Below, one piece after another: positions 53,235 through 61,812 of a stretch of 64,000 nt of DNA (position 1 is its first letter; every line of letters begins with the position of its first letter). Below the pieces are notes generated by a model that saw only the letters and a list, made by a program, of their open reading frames with translations, had not been told where the DNA came from and made no database searches. Source of the stretch: CAYRPN01 sp964426135 (GTDB lineage Bacteria > Planctomycetota > Phycisphaerae > Phycisphaerales > Phycisphaeraceae); the NCBI GenBank assembly GCA_964426135.1, contig CAYRPN010000007.1, forward strand, positions 20,536-84,535, given 5' to 3'. The position numbers were made by a program, and so were the translations under genes.

Positions 53235-53410
53235 ACAAGGCGCGTTTGCGCACCACGTTATCCATTGACAAGGCGCGCTTGCGCACCACGTTATCCATTG
53301 ACAAGGCGCGCTTGCGCGCCGCGTTATCCATTGACAAGGCGCGCTTGCGCCACACGTTATCCATTGACAAGGCGCGCTTGCGCCCCGCGTTATCCATTGC
53401 CACGGCGCGC
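53234..53410. repeat. 33-bp tandem repeat, five units plus a partial
   Basis: Units start at 53234, 53267, 53300, 53333 and 53366, each GACAAGGCGCG(T/C)TTGCGC ... ACGTTATCCATT-like with a few variable bases in the middle. Each contains a GGCGCGCTTGCGC semi-palindrome. All three plus-strand frames stay largely open because the unit is a multiple of three, but no start or homology supports coding. The gap 52987-53448 holds only repeats. Confidence 0.85.
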
Positions 53411-53448
53411 ATCCGGATGGAACCCCGTCGCACGGTATGATCGCGGGA

Positions 53449-54481
53449 ATGGATGATTTCCGCACGATCCACCTGCAAGGCGACGCGCTGATTGCGGATG
53501 TCAACGCGTGCGATCTGGCGCGCGGCAGGTTCGCGCTGTGGTGGCTGGGGCAGCACAGCTTCATTGCGAAGTTCGGCCGCACCGTGATTTACATCGACCC
53601 GTTCCTGTCGCCGATGGAAGGCCGGCAGGTTCCGCCGCTGCTTTCGCCTCGGCAGGTGACGAACGCATCGCTGATCGTGGGCACGCACGATCATGCGGAT
53701 CACATCGATCGCCCGGTCTGGCCCGCGCTCGCCAAGGCATCGCCGGACGCGGTCTTCCTGGTGCCGCAGTGCATCCTGGACCGCGGACTGGCGGCATCGC
53801 TGGGAATCGCGACGAAACGGTTCGTCGGGATGGACGCGGGGCAGAGGTGGGAAGGGCCGAAGTTCAAATCTGAAATCTCAAATCTCAAATCTGAAATTTC
53901 AAATCTGAAATTTCAAATCTCAAATCTCAAATCTGAGATTTCAGATTCCACGTCTGAGATTTCAGATTCCAACGCCGGCAATCCCGAAGCCGAAATCCGA
54001 AATCCGAAATCCGAAATCCGAAATCCGAAATCCGATATCCGAAATCTCCCTCACCGCCATCGCATCCTCGCACGAGTTCCTTGATCGCGATCCCGTCACC
54101 GGCCGGTATCCGTATCTCGGCTTCGTCTATGAGGCGCACGGCTGCACGCTGTATCACCCGGGCGACACCGTCTGGTACGAGGGCTTGCAGACCCGTCTGC
54201 GGCCCTGGCGATTCGATGCGATGCTGCTGCCGATCAACGGCCGGGACGCGACGCGCTTGCGGAGCAACATCATCGGCAACATGACCTATCAGGAAGCGGC
54301 GGATCTGAGCGGGCCGCTGAATCCGGGCGTGGTGATTCCCACGCACTACGACATGTTCGCGGGCAACCCCGGCGATCCGGCGGCGTTCGTGGATTACATG
54401 TCGGTGAAGTATCCGGGCGTTCGCACGCATCGCTGCCGTTACGGCGAGCGACTGATCGTGGATTCGGTTTCGAGAATGTGA
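53449..54481 (+). pseudogene. MBL-fold hydrolase (UlaG-like), frame broken by 7-bp repeats
   Basis: The N-terminal half (ATG 53449) reads RFALWWLGQHSFIAKFGRTV, IDPFLSP, and the metal site GTHDHADHID. The C-terminal half, in the next frame, reads TAIASSHEFLDRDP, YLGFVYEAHGCTLYHPGDTVWYEG, DAMLLPINGRD and GVVIPTHYDMF. These are the two halves of one UlaG-like metallo-beta-lactamase-fold hydrolase. Between them (about 53867-54043) are ~24 short repeats (AAATCTG/AAATCTC, then AAATCCG). The first frame stops at 54082; deletion of one 7-bp unit, or gain of two, would restore a single frame. It is therefore either a pseudogene or a repeat-switched gene. Confidence 0.8.
53867..54043. repeat. heptanucleotide tract inside the MBL-fold gene
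   Basis: Tandem AAATCTG/AAATCTC/AAATTTC units turning into AAATCCG units (about six in a row at 53998-54033), interrupted by GATTTCAGATTCC. Same 7-bp style as 40-77, 51263-51300 and 56070-56098. Confidence 0.85.
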
Positions 54482-54533
54482 CACGGTCGAATCACGGCCA
54501 GTGGAGCGGAATCGACGCGCGTGATCCGGAATG

Positions 54534-54564
54534 AAAAACGCCGCCAGGCGTCTGCCTGGCGGCG
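54534..54564 (-). terminator. intrinsic terminator of the RRM gene
   Basis: CGCCGCCAGGC / GCCTGGCGGCG with loop GTCT, followed on the minus strand by TTTTT; 55 bp after the RRM stop codon. Confidence 0.8.
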
Positions 54565-54619
54565 TCTTGGTTATTCAGATGTGGGTGCCGGGACGAGGGC
54601 GTGCCTTGTCCCGCTCGGA

Positions 54620-54958
54620 TTACCAGCGACGGCCGCCGCCGCCGCCACCGCTGCCGCCACGGCCGCCGCCGAAGCCGCCACGGCCGCCGCCGCCGCCGCC
54701 ACGACCGCCGCCATCGGGCTTCGGACGCGCTTCGTTGACCGTGATGGTGCGCCCGCCGATTTCCTTGCCGTTCAACTGCTCCATCGCGTTGCGGGCTTCA
54801 TTGTCATTGCCCATCGTCACGAACGCGAAACCACGGGGCTGGCCCGTTTCGCGATCGGTGATGACGGCCACTTCATCCACCTGACCCAGAGCGCCGAACT
54901 CCGTGTGCAGGTCCGCCTCGGTGACGGAGAAGGGAAGATTTCCAACGTACAGCTTCAT
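54620..54958 (-). CDS. RRM RNA-binding protein with Gly-rich tail
   Basis: 112 residues. A single RNA-recognition motif with RNP2 LYVGNL (3-8) and RNP1 RGFAFVTM (about 44-51), followed by a Gly/Arg-rich tail (GGGRGGGGGGRGG...). This is the cyanobacterial/planctomycete glycine-rich Rbp type, often cold-induced and acting as an RNA chaperone. The ATG at 54958 has GGAG 9 bases upstream and starts exactly at the first RRM strand. Its own terminator follows at 54534. Confidence 0.95.
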   Translation of the reverse strand: MKLYVGNLPFSVTEADLHTEFGALGQVDEVAVITDRETGQPRGFAFVTMGNDNEARNAMEQLNGKEIGGRTITVNEARPKPDGGGRGGGGGGRGGFGGGRGGSGGGGGGRRW

Positions 54959-55230
54959 GAGAGACTCCAAGCGTTTCGCGAGCGGCCTGGAGTCCAACAA
55001 GGGCTGCCAGAACTGTCGAGAATGGTTGCGCGGCCTAGGACCGCATGGGGATAGTGTAGCAAGTGGAAAGAATAATGCCAGTTTTCCTCAAAGGAAAAGA
55101 AAACCTGAGCGCCGTTCACGAATCCGGCAACCTGCTTCATCCCTCAACGGAAGCCCGGTTTGCCGGCACGCGGCCGATCGCACCACTGACCCGAATCCGC
55201 CCGGGGCGCCTCGTCTAGAATGCCAATCTC

Positions 55231-56055
55231 ATGCGCCGCCCTCAACGCCATCGCAACATCTGGGCCATCGTCACGCTCATCAGCGGCGCCTGTCTCGCCG
55301 GCGCCATCTACATGGGCAACCTCAAGCCCGCCCCGCCGCTGCAACTGGCGCTCGCCATCGTCGGCCTGACCGGAACCATCTTCGGCGTCTGCTTCACGCT
55401 CATGTCGCACGTCGAACTCATCCGCTACAACCGCCTCATCCGAGGCGAGAACTTCCTCGCACGCTGGACCATCGATCCCGCAACCTGGCTCGCGTTCCAC
55501 AAACTCAACAACAGGCTCAACCAGGAGCAGAACTACCACTCCCCCGGCGTCATCACCGGAGACGACAAGCCTCGAAACACCCACGTCGACGTCATCTTCA
55601 CCACCGAATCCTTCATGGTCGACGACGATTTCCATTCCCTGCCCCGCGGCGGCGTCGCCGCCATCAACGGCCCCTACTGGATCGACGGCCCGCCCGGCTG
55701 CATCGAGTTCCGTTGCTGGACCAGCGGCAAAAGCGGCACCCACCGGTGGACCCTGCGCATCCCCGTCGCAGCCGACGCCATGGACAAAGCCCGTATCGTC
55801 TGCGAACACTTCGCCCGCCGATTCCCTCCGCCCAAGCCACGCAACTTCCGCCTCATCCGCAACATCGCCTTCGTCGTCGGCGTCGCCTGCACCGCTGCGT
55901 TCGGCGTCGCCTACTGGATCACCCGAACCATGCCCGACCTGCGCCAGCAGTACGACATCGCACTGATGGTCACCATGATTGCCGGCATCATCGTCGGCGC
56001 CGCCGGCCTGCTGCTGGCCATGATCGCCCACCTGTCCATGCCACGATCCAAATAG
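55231..56055 (+). CDS. membrane protein with two helical pairs, unknown function
   Basis: 274 residues. Two membrane helices near the N-terminus (IVTLISGACLAGAIYMG; LALAIVGLTGTIFGVCFTL) and two near the C-terminus (IAFVVGVACTAAFGVAYWI; IALMVTMIAGIIVGAAGLLLAMIA) bracket a soluble domain of ~140 residues (TWLAFHKLNNRLNQEQN, VDVIFTTESFMVDDDFHSLP, YWIDGPPGCIEFRCWT). The Phe/Trp-rich beta part resembles nothing I can name. The gene stands alone. Confidence 0.75.
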   Translation: MRRPQRHRNIWAIVTLISGACLAGAIYMGNLKPAPPLQLALAIVGLTGTIFGVCFTLMSHVELIRYNRLIRGENFLARWTIDPATWLAFHKLNNRLNQEQNYHSPGVITGDDKPRNTHVDVIFTTESFMVDDDFHSLPRGGVAAINGPYWIDGPPGCIEFRCWTSGKSGTHRWTLRIPVAADAMDKARIVCEHFARRFPPPKPRNFRLIRNIAFVVGVACTAAFGVAYWITRTMPDLRQQYDIALMVTMIAGIIVGAAGLLLAMIAHLSMPRSK

Positions 56056-56069
56056 ACCGCAACAACTCA

Positions 56070-56098
56070 AACCAGAAACCAGAAACCAGAAACCAGAA
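56070..56098. repeat. heptanucleotide tract (AACCAGA x4)
   Basis: Four AACCAGA units lie between the membrane-protein stop and the pseudopilin-like gene. Confidence 0.8.
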
Positions 56099-56104
56099 AA
56101 CGAC

Positions 56105-56776
56105 TCACGGCGGCTTGCACCACAGCCTGCCCGGATTCGCCGACAGGATCGTGCCGTACTGGGCATACGTCACCCATTCCGTATGTCCGTCGTGGCTGCC
56201 CACGGTCAGGCCGGTCTGGTGCCGGTCGGTGATCGCTTCGCTGGGGAAGCTGGAGCCGTCGTTGTAGTAACCAGGCCCGGATTTCTCATCGACCTCCCAA
56301 AGCACGATCGCACTGGGCGAGAACCGGTGCCGTTTGTAGATGAAGGTCGGATTGCTGCCAAAACCGCTGAACGCCCCGTTCATCAGATAGCTCGTGATCG
56401 TGTGCGTGCTGGCCACCATGTAAGGCCCGCGATCCAGGGGGCAGCGGTAAATCGAATCCTACCCCAGGAACGACCAGAGCTGCCCCGTCTTGTGCCCACC
56501 CGCCGCCCAGCCGCCCGGATACTTGTAAAGCCAGCCGCCCCAGATCCACTCGTTGCTGCCATCTTCCTGACTGAGCCAGTTGGTGAACGGCATCCAGCCC
56601 TGGTTCTGCGTCGCATACGTCAGCGACGCCTGAATGATCTGGCGGTTGTTGTTCGCACACAGCGCCTGATACGCCGGCACCCGAGCCGTCTGAATCGCCG
56701 GTAACAGCAGCGACATCACAATCACGATGATCGCGATGACCGCCAACATTTCCGGCACGGTGAATGCCCGCTTCAT
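56105..56776 (-). pseudogene. type II pseudopilin-like protein with in-frame TAG
   Basis: ATG 56776 with a perfect AGGAGG gives MKRAFTVPEMLAVIAIIVIVMSLLLPAI, a prepilin N-terminus with the Glu5-equivalent (PEML) and a hydrophobic helix, then the planctomycete-type continuation ALCANNNRQIIQASLTYATQNQGWMPF. At 56459-56461 an in-frame amber codon follows LWSFLG; the same frame then resumes with DSIYRCPLDRGPYMVASTHT and runs to a sensible C-terminus (GHTEWVTYAQYGTIL, Pro-Pro end). 'IYRCP' directly after a 'W-x-YLG' stretch is what intact relatives show. A single CAG-to-TAG type change would explain it; read-through cannot be excluded. Confidence 0.75.
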
Positions 56777-56935
56777 GGGAACCTCCTGCCGCGGCAATCT
56801 ATCGAGCGGCGGCCTGTCGACCCCAGGGCTTTTCAATTCTCGCAGACCAATGGTTGTTCGCCGGAATCACAAAAAACACAAAGGCACGAAGGTCACGAAC
56901 AGGAAGATGAAAGGGCTTGATTCTCTGAGCAATTC

Positions 56936-57041
56936 TTAGGAGCCGTGCAAGATTAACTCCGCAGATTCGAATCGCTTCGCTCCCAGCCGGACGACTTGGA
57001 AAGTCGTCCCACATGCGATGCTGATCCTGCACGGCTCCTTA
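56936..57041 (-). repeat. ~105-bp MITE-like element, copy 2 (inverted)
   Basis: Same sequence as 53056-53159 in opposite orientation; ends TTAGGAGCCGTGCAAGAT and TCCTGCACGGCTCCTTA. Confidence 0.85.
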
Positions 57042-57278
57042 GTGTCCTTCGTGGCTTTGTGTCCTTTGTGTTCAAACCGGTGATCCAGTACCTATCCGGA
57101 AATGGAGAATTAAAAGCCCTGCTGTCTGCCTGTCAAGCGGCGGCCCTGCGAATGCATGACACATTCTAACCACTGAAGCAGCCGATCCACCAGTCAAATG
57201 ACGCTTGCCGTTGCCCGCGCGTGCCCTCCGCATTCCCCGGCCGGCCAGAGCCGCGCACGCAGAGAGTGAGAACTTTTT

Positions 57279-57433
57279 CCGGGTGGCCGGGGCTGGAGTC
57301 CGCGCAAGCCCCGGAACGCTCGCGAGGACGCTCGCCAATTCCGCAACAAGCGCGACTCGTCAGAGCAAGGTGAACCGGTTCCGGGGCATCCGCCCCTTGA
57401 CACGCAAGACAGTCGCTCCTGCCCCGGCCACCC
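57279..57433. repeat. inverted-repeat element, GGGTGGCCGGGG family, copy 2
   Basis: Starts GGGTGGCCGGGG (57279-57290) and ends CCCCGGCCACCC (57422-57433). The interior shares several blocks with 6928-7060. Confidence 0.7.
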
Positions 57434-57513
57434 GAAAAGGTCTCAGGCTCGCAGCAAGTGGTTCCCCCGGCGGCCCCAAACCGCTCGCCCCGCCCCGCCC
57501 ACCGCCCGCACAA

Positions 57514-57617
57514 GTGGCCGGCCACACACCCCCGGGGGTCGGATTCGCACGCAACACCATCCATATCAACCCTTTATCGTTTGACTGCCAAAAAGGTAGG
57601 ACACTTTCCGGCCACAT
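57514..57617. repeat. conserved intergenic module, copy 2
   Basis: GTGGCCGGCCAC (57514-57525) and the 36-bp block (57582-57617) identical to 9010-9045. Confidence 0.75.
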
Positions 57618-57797
57618 CGCCCGGCCACGCCCACCGCCGCGACAATCCGGTCGCAGCGATGCGATCCTGCGCAACGGACAACAGACGCCCTGGATGGAAA
57701 GGGTCGTGGCCATTGGGATAGTGTACCGAAAATAAGACGAACCCGCAACCGGGCATGGCCGTCGCCCGGGCTGAGGCTGCCGAATGTTCCGCGGAAG

Positions 57798-58040
57798 GCA
57801 TTCCGGCCCCCTCTCTCTCCGGGAGAGGGCTGGGGTGAGGGCCGGTCTACAGCGAACGTCCAAATGCATGACGTGCGTCCAACGCCCTCACCCGGCCTCG
57901 CGGAGTCGGCCACCCTCTGCCGGGGGAGAGGGGACAAACACCGCCCCCGGAAGAGTTGGCAGACCCCCACCTGGGCTGGGGCTGCCAAATGTTCCGGGGC
58001 TTGGTTCCCTCTCCTTCCAGGGAGAGGGTGGCCGAGTCCG
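57798..58040. repeat. GAGAGGG-type palindromic repeats
   Basis: Several hairpins of the CCTCTCTCCGGGAGAGGG kind (57808-57845, 57890-57930, 58005-58030), alternating in orientation. The long gap 56777-58546 contains only repeats of this and the families listed beside it; I see no gene. Confidence 0.6.
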
Positions 58041-58196
58041 CGCGACCCCGGCGCGAAACGTCCAGCGTCCCAAACCCAAACGCTCCTCAACCCGCGCGTG
58101 AAGGCGCGCCTGCACGCACGGCTGCTGTGCGCCTTGGCCGTGGTTGAGAAGAGCTTCAATCACAGCCACCCGCTGCGCCCAATGCGCATCATCGAT

Positions 58197-58302
58197 TTGG
58201 AGCCGCGCAGGATCAACATCGCATGTGGGACGACTTTCCAAGTCGTCCGGCTGGGAGCGAAGCGACTCGAATCTGCGGAGTAAATCTTGCACGGCTCCTC
58301 AG
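58197..58302 (+). repeat. ~105-bp MITE-like element, copy 3
   Basis: Same orientation as copy 1, with a few base changes in the termini (TTTGGAGCCGCGCAGGAT ... TTGCACGGCTCCTCAG) and the identical internal GACGACTTTCCAAGTCGTC hairpin. Confidence 0.85.
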
Positions 58303-58546
58303 CTCGACTTTTGCCAATTTTCAGGTGACGAAAACAACCAAGAACCAAGTGTCCGCGCAACTCATGCGCGAGTATTTCAGCACACCAGCGCCACAACGAG
58401 CTTTCAAATAATCAAGAACTACCGATTTCCCAATCCCTTTTCAAAAATCACGTTCCGAAGAACGGCAAAAGTCGAGCTTAGCGTGAACCGCCCTGCGCAC
58501 GTGGCGGGCGGTGCCCACCCTACGAAACTGCCGCTAAAATACCGCC

Positions 58547-58897
58547 ATGTCCCGCCGGCACGAAAAACCGAAACCGCGTAAACCGAAATACCCTATCGGC
58601 ACCATCGCGCACTACGGCCCCGATGACAAGGTCACGACCAAGATCGTCGCCGGTGTCATCCTGGGGCCTGACGCCGAGCCGGTCCTCCAGCGATTCGTCG
58701 GCACCAACGTCAGACACGACGCAAGCGTCCGAGCCAGAATCCTCGCCTTTTTCGCTCTTCACCACACCATCAAAATCGTCGAAACCGAAGGCAACATCGG
58801 CTGCCCCCACGAGGAAGGCCCCGACTTCCCCAATGGCGACGATTGTCCTTTCTGTCCATGGTGGAAAGGCAAGCAGGGTTCCGGCCGCAAACGATGA
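58547..58897 (+). CDS. small conserved-looking protein with Cys-rich end
   Basis: 116 residues. A basic N-terminus (MSRRHEKPKPRKPKYP) is followed by IGTIAHYGPDDKVTTKIVAGVIL and a Cys/His/Asp-rich end GCPHEEGPDFPNGDDCPFC, a plausible zinc-binding site (two CxxH/C pairs). The balanced composition and codon-like third-position GC support coding. I remember similar sequences only as uncharacterised proteins. It lies between repeat clusters. Confidence 0.65.
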   Translation: MSRRHEKPKPRKPKYPIGTIAHYGPDDKVTTKIVAGVILGPDAEPVLQRFVGTNVRHDASVRARILAFFALHHTIKIVETEGNIGCPHEEGPDFPNGDDCPFCPWWKGKQGSGRKR

Positions 58898-58955
58898 CAT
58901 CGGGCGTCGTGGGCGTAGGGTGGGCACCGCCCACCACAGCCGCCGCGCGTAGCGC

Positions 58956-59767
58956 GTAGGGTGGGCCAAGGCTCGGCGCCGGCCCACCATGAAACGCCCA
59001 CTTTTGATGGAGCGCACGTTGCGCGTTGGACGCGAAATGGTGGGCCGCGCGGACTTGGCCCACCCTACGACTGCGTCATTCCCAATCGCGATCCTTGGGC
59101 AACTCCAACGTGCCCCAATCAGGTGTGAGCGTGCCGTCCTTCACGTATCGATGAATCGACGAAAACGGCCAATCAATCGGCCTGCCGACGTAGCCGTGCT
59201 TGACGGGGTTGAAGTGAATGTAATCGACGTGATTGTTGAAATCGTCGTCATCTTTCAACGTGTGCTCCCAGAATCGGCGCTGCCAGATGGCGCGCTCCCG
59301 CTTCCGCACTCGGCTGCGCGATACCGACTCGCCCGACGGAATCGCCTTGCTGAACGCTCCCTTGATCTGGTTCCATCGCGTGCTGTAATCCGAATTGCCG
59401 ACAGGAAGCGTCATGATCGTGTGGAGATGATCCGGCAAGATGACGATGGCGTCGATGTGAAATGGAAGCGTCTGCTGAATGTCAGCAAACGCCTGCCGAA
59501 GAAGCTGAATGTGATCCGTGAGCAACGAAAGCCGACGATTGAAGAGATTCACCGTGAAAAAATAAGACCCGCCGGGCACCCGCATTCGCCGGTAATCAGG
59601 CATGAAAGCAGTCTATCGCGAGGGCGTTGTTGCTGCGCGCGGCCGAGGATTCGTAGGGTAGGCCAAGGCTCGGCGCTGGCCCACCAGCACACGTCCACCG
59701 TGGATGGGGCCCGCGTTGCGCGTTGGACGCGAAATGGTGGGCCGCGCGGACTTGGCCCACCCTACGA
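58956..59767. mobile_element. RAYT gene with flanking REP sequences
   Basis: Palindromes of the GTAGGGTGGGCC ... GGCCCACCCTAC type flank the transposase on both sides (58956-58988, 59039-59069, 59653-59685, 59736-59765). A ~53-bp direct repeat starting GTTGCGCGTTGGACGCGAAA lies at 59018 and 59715. Further half-copies sit at 58511-58530 and 58915-58935. Confidence 0.75.
59076..59603 (-). CDS. REP-associated tyrosine transposase (RAYT, IS200-like Y1)
   Basis: 175 residues. YFFTVNLFNRR opens the Y1-transposase fold. ILPDHLHTIMTLP holds the HUH-type pair (His-Leu-His), and HVDYIHFNPVKHG carries the catalytic Tyr with the RAYT-typical 'Y-H-NPV-HG'. WPFSSIHRYV closes the domain. RAYTs are single-copy enzymes that cut and join single-stranded DNA at REP sequences and are thought to spread them. 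It is flanked closely by GTAGGGTGGGC-type REPs, as expected. ATG 59603. Confidence 0.93.
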   Translation of the reverse strand: MPDYRRMRVPGGSYFFTVNLFNRRLSLLTDHIQLLRQAFADIQQTLPFHIDAIVILPDHLHTIMTLPVGNSDYSTRWNQIKGAFSKAIPSGESVSRSRVRKRERAIWQRRFWEHTLKDDDDFNNHVDYIHFNPVKHGYVGRPIDWPFSSIHRYVKDGTLTPDWGTLELPKDRDWE

Positions 59768-59781
59768 AGCCAAGCCGGTCA

Positions 59782-61812
59782 CTATGCCTTCTTCTCCATC
59801 TTCGCCCAAGAATCCTTCAACGTCACCGTCCGGTTGAACACCAACTTCTGCACGGTCGAATCCTCATCCACACAAAAATATCCCGTGCGTTCGAACTGGA
59901 ACGCCTGGCCCGGCTTGGCATTTTTCAGCGAGGGTTCCACCTTGGCGTTCTGCACGACCACGAGTGAGTTGGGATTCAGCGTGTTTCGCCAGGCATTCGG
60001 ATCGCCCGGTTCGCCGTTGGGGCCGGGCGGCACGTGGTTGGGGTTCTCCACGGTGAAGAGCGTGTCGTACAAACGCACCTGAGCGTCGATGGCGTGCTCG
60101 GCGGAGACCCAGTGGATGGTGCCTTTCACTTTTCGACCATCGGGCGCGTCGCCGCCGCGGGTGGCCGGGTCGTAGGTGGCGCGGAGTTCGACGATGTTGC
60201 CGGCGGCGTCCTTGATCACGCCGGTGCAGCGGATGAAGTAGGCGTAGCGCAGGCGGACTTCGGGGCCGGGCGTGGGTTTGCCGTCGCCCCCGGGGGCCGA
60301 GGGGCCGGGGGCGAGGCGGAAGTATTTGGGCGGCGGACTCTCCATGAAGTCGTCGCGGTCGATGTAGATGACTTTGCTGAACGGAACCTTGCGTGAGCCG
60401 GCGGAGGGATCTTCCGGGTTGTTCACGGCGTCGAGGAGGTCCGTTTCGGGGCCGGCGTAGTTCTCGATCACGACTTTGAGCGGATTGATCACCGCCAGCA
60501 CGCGCGGGGCGGTTTTGTTCAAATCCTCGCGCACATGAAATTCCAGTCGTGCGAGTTCGATGGTGTTGTCGCGCCGGGCGACGCCGATGCCTTCGCAGAA
60601 AGCGCGGATGGACTGCGGGGTGTAGCCCCGGCGGCGCATGCCGGAGATGGTGGGCATGCGGGGATCGTCCCAGCCTTTGACGTGGTTTTCTTTCACCAGA
60701 TCGAGCAATTTTCGCTTGCTCATCATGGTGTAGGTCATGTTGAGGCGGGCGAACTCGTACTGCCGCGGCGGATAGGCGGTGGGGTTGAGGAGGATTGGTG
60801 TTCCCCTCCCTCCAAGGGAGGTGTTAGGGTACGGTTTGGCGTGCAGATTTGCTGTGTGCGCCGACGATGCGGAGGCGTTCACTTGATTGGTAGCCCGACC
60901 CTCCCCCAGCCCCTCCCTAAGAGGGAGGGGAGTCGGAAGCGCCGGAATCGCGGGGCCGGGGCGACCGCCGACGGCGATGATTTCATTCACGAACCAGTCG
61001 TAGAGCGGGCGGTGGGCTTCGAACTCCAGCGTACAGATGGAGTGGGTGATGCCTTCGATCCAGTCGCACTGGCCGTGGGCGTAGTCGTACATGGGATAGA
61101 TGCACCACTTGTCGCCCACATGCGGATGGGGCGCGTGCAGGATGCGGTACATGACGGGGTCGCGCATGTTGAGATTGGGCGACGCCATGTCGATCTTGGC
61201 GCGGAGGGTGCGCGAGCCGTTGGGGAACTCGCCGGCCTTCATGCGCGCGAAGAGGCCAAGGTTCTCCTCGACGGTGCGGTTGCGATGGGGCGAAGGCTTT
61301 CCGGGTGCGACGAGGGTGCCGCGGTTGCGGGTGACTTCGTCGGGCGACTGATCGCAGACGTAGGCTTTGCCGGCTTTGATGAGCAGCACGGCCCAGTCGT
61401 AAAGCTGATCGAAGTAATCGCTGGCGTGGTAGTAGTGAACGCCCCAGTCGAAGCCGAGCCACTTCACGTCTTTCTGGATGGACTGGATGTACTCCTGATC
61501 TTCCTTGGTGGGGTTGGTGTCATCCATGCGCAGGTGACAGCGCGCGCCCCCGGGGGCGGCACCGGGCTGGCCGGCCGCATAGTCGCGGGCGATGCCGAAG
61601 TTCAGGTGAATGGACTTGGCGTGGCCGATGTGGAGGTAGCCATTGGGCTCGGGCGGAAAGCGGGTGACGATGGTCTGGAACTTGCCCGCGGCCAAATCGG
61701 CATCGATGAAATCGCGCACGAAGTTGCCGGCTTTCTCCAGCGATTTGTCGGGGGCGTTGTGGGGGGAAGGTTTGGGCGATGGCTTGTCGGAGCCTTTGTC
61801 GGGCGCGGTCAT
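59782..61812 (-). CDS. glnS: glutaminyl-tRNA synthetase with in-frame repeat insertion
   Basis: 676 residues; E. coli GlnRS is about 554. The class I signature is intact: FPPEPNGYLHIGHAKSIHLNFGIA (HIGH) and MMSKRKLL (KMSKS). DPVMYRI, YPMYDYAHGQCDWIEGITHSICTLEF and the two anticodon-binding barrels (VIYIDRDDFME, GTIHWVSAEHAIDAQVRLYD) are standard. It charges tRNA-Gln in the cytosol. About 55 residues between WFVNEIIAVGG and YPPRQYEFARLNMTYT come from the palindromic element at 60801-60934, just before the KMSKS region. ATG 61812. Confidence 0.97.
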   Translation of the reverse strand: MTAPDKGSDKPSPKPSPHNAPDKSLEKAGNFVRDFIDADLAAGKFQTIVTRFPPEPNGYLHIGHAKSIHLNFGIARDYAAGQPGAAPGGARCHLRMDDTNPTKEDQEYIQSIQKDVKWLGFDWGVHYYHASDYFDQLYDWAVLLIKAGKAYVCDQSPDEVTRNRGTLVAPGKPSPHRNRTVEENLGLFARMKAGEFPNGSRTLRAKIDMASPNLNMRDPVMYRILHAPHPHVGDKWCIYPMYDYAHGQCDWIEGITHSICTLEFEAHRPLYDWFVNEIIAVGGRPGPAIPALPTPLPLREGLGEGRATNQVNASASSAHTANLHAKPYPNTSLGGRGTPILLNPTAYPPRQYEFARLNMTYTMMSKRKLLDLVKENHVKGWDDPRMPTISGMRRRGYTPQSIRAFCEGIGVARRDNTIELARLEFHVREDLNKTAPRVLAVINPLKVVIENYAGPETDLLDAVNNPEDPSAGSRKVPFSKVIYIDRDDFMESPPPKYFRLAPGPSAPGGDGKPTPGPEVRLRYAYFIRCTGVIKDAAGNIVELRATYDPATRGGDAPDGRKVKGTIHWVSAEHAIDAQVRLYDTLFTVENPNHVPPGPNGEPGDPNAWRNTLNPNSLVVVQNAKVEPSLKNAKPGQAFQFERTGYFCVDEDSTVQKLVFNRTVTLKDSWAKMEKKA
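60801..60934. repeat. palindromic element inserted in frame in glnS (L family, copy 2)
   Basis: Left arm TTCCCCTCCCTCCAAGGGAG, right arm CCCTCCCTAAGAGGGAGGGG. The right end, reverse-complemented, matches the left end of the 20644-20760 element. It is translated as a Pro/Leu/Gly/Thr-rich loop. Confidence 0.8.

Noticed and set aside
53234..53410. CRISPR array
   Set aside because: Units are directly adjacent, with no spacers of unrelated sequence, and no cas gene is near.
53071..53703. 210-residue minus-strand frame through the 33-bp repeats
   Set aside because: It is open only because the unit is a multiple of three; it overlaps the real MBL-fold gene and REP palindromes and has no homology.
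57044..58196. Several 100-200 residue frames in the long repeat-rich gap
   Set aside because: They run through palindromes on both strands, share no motif, and have compositions typical of GC-rich non-coding DNA.
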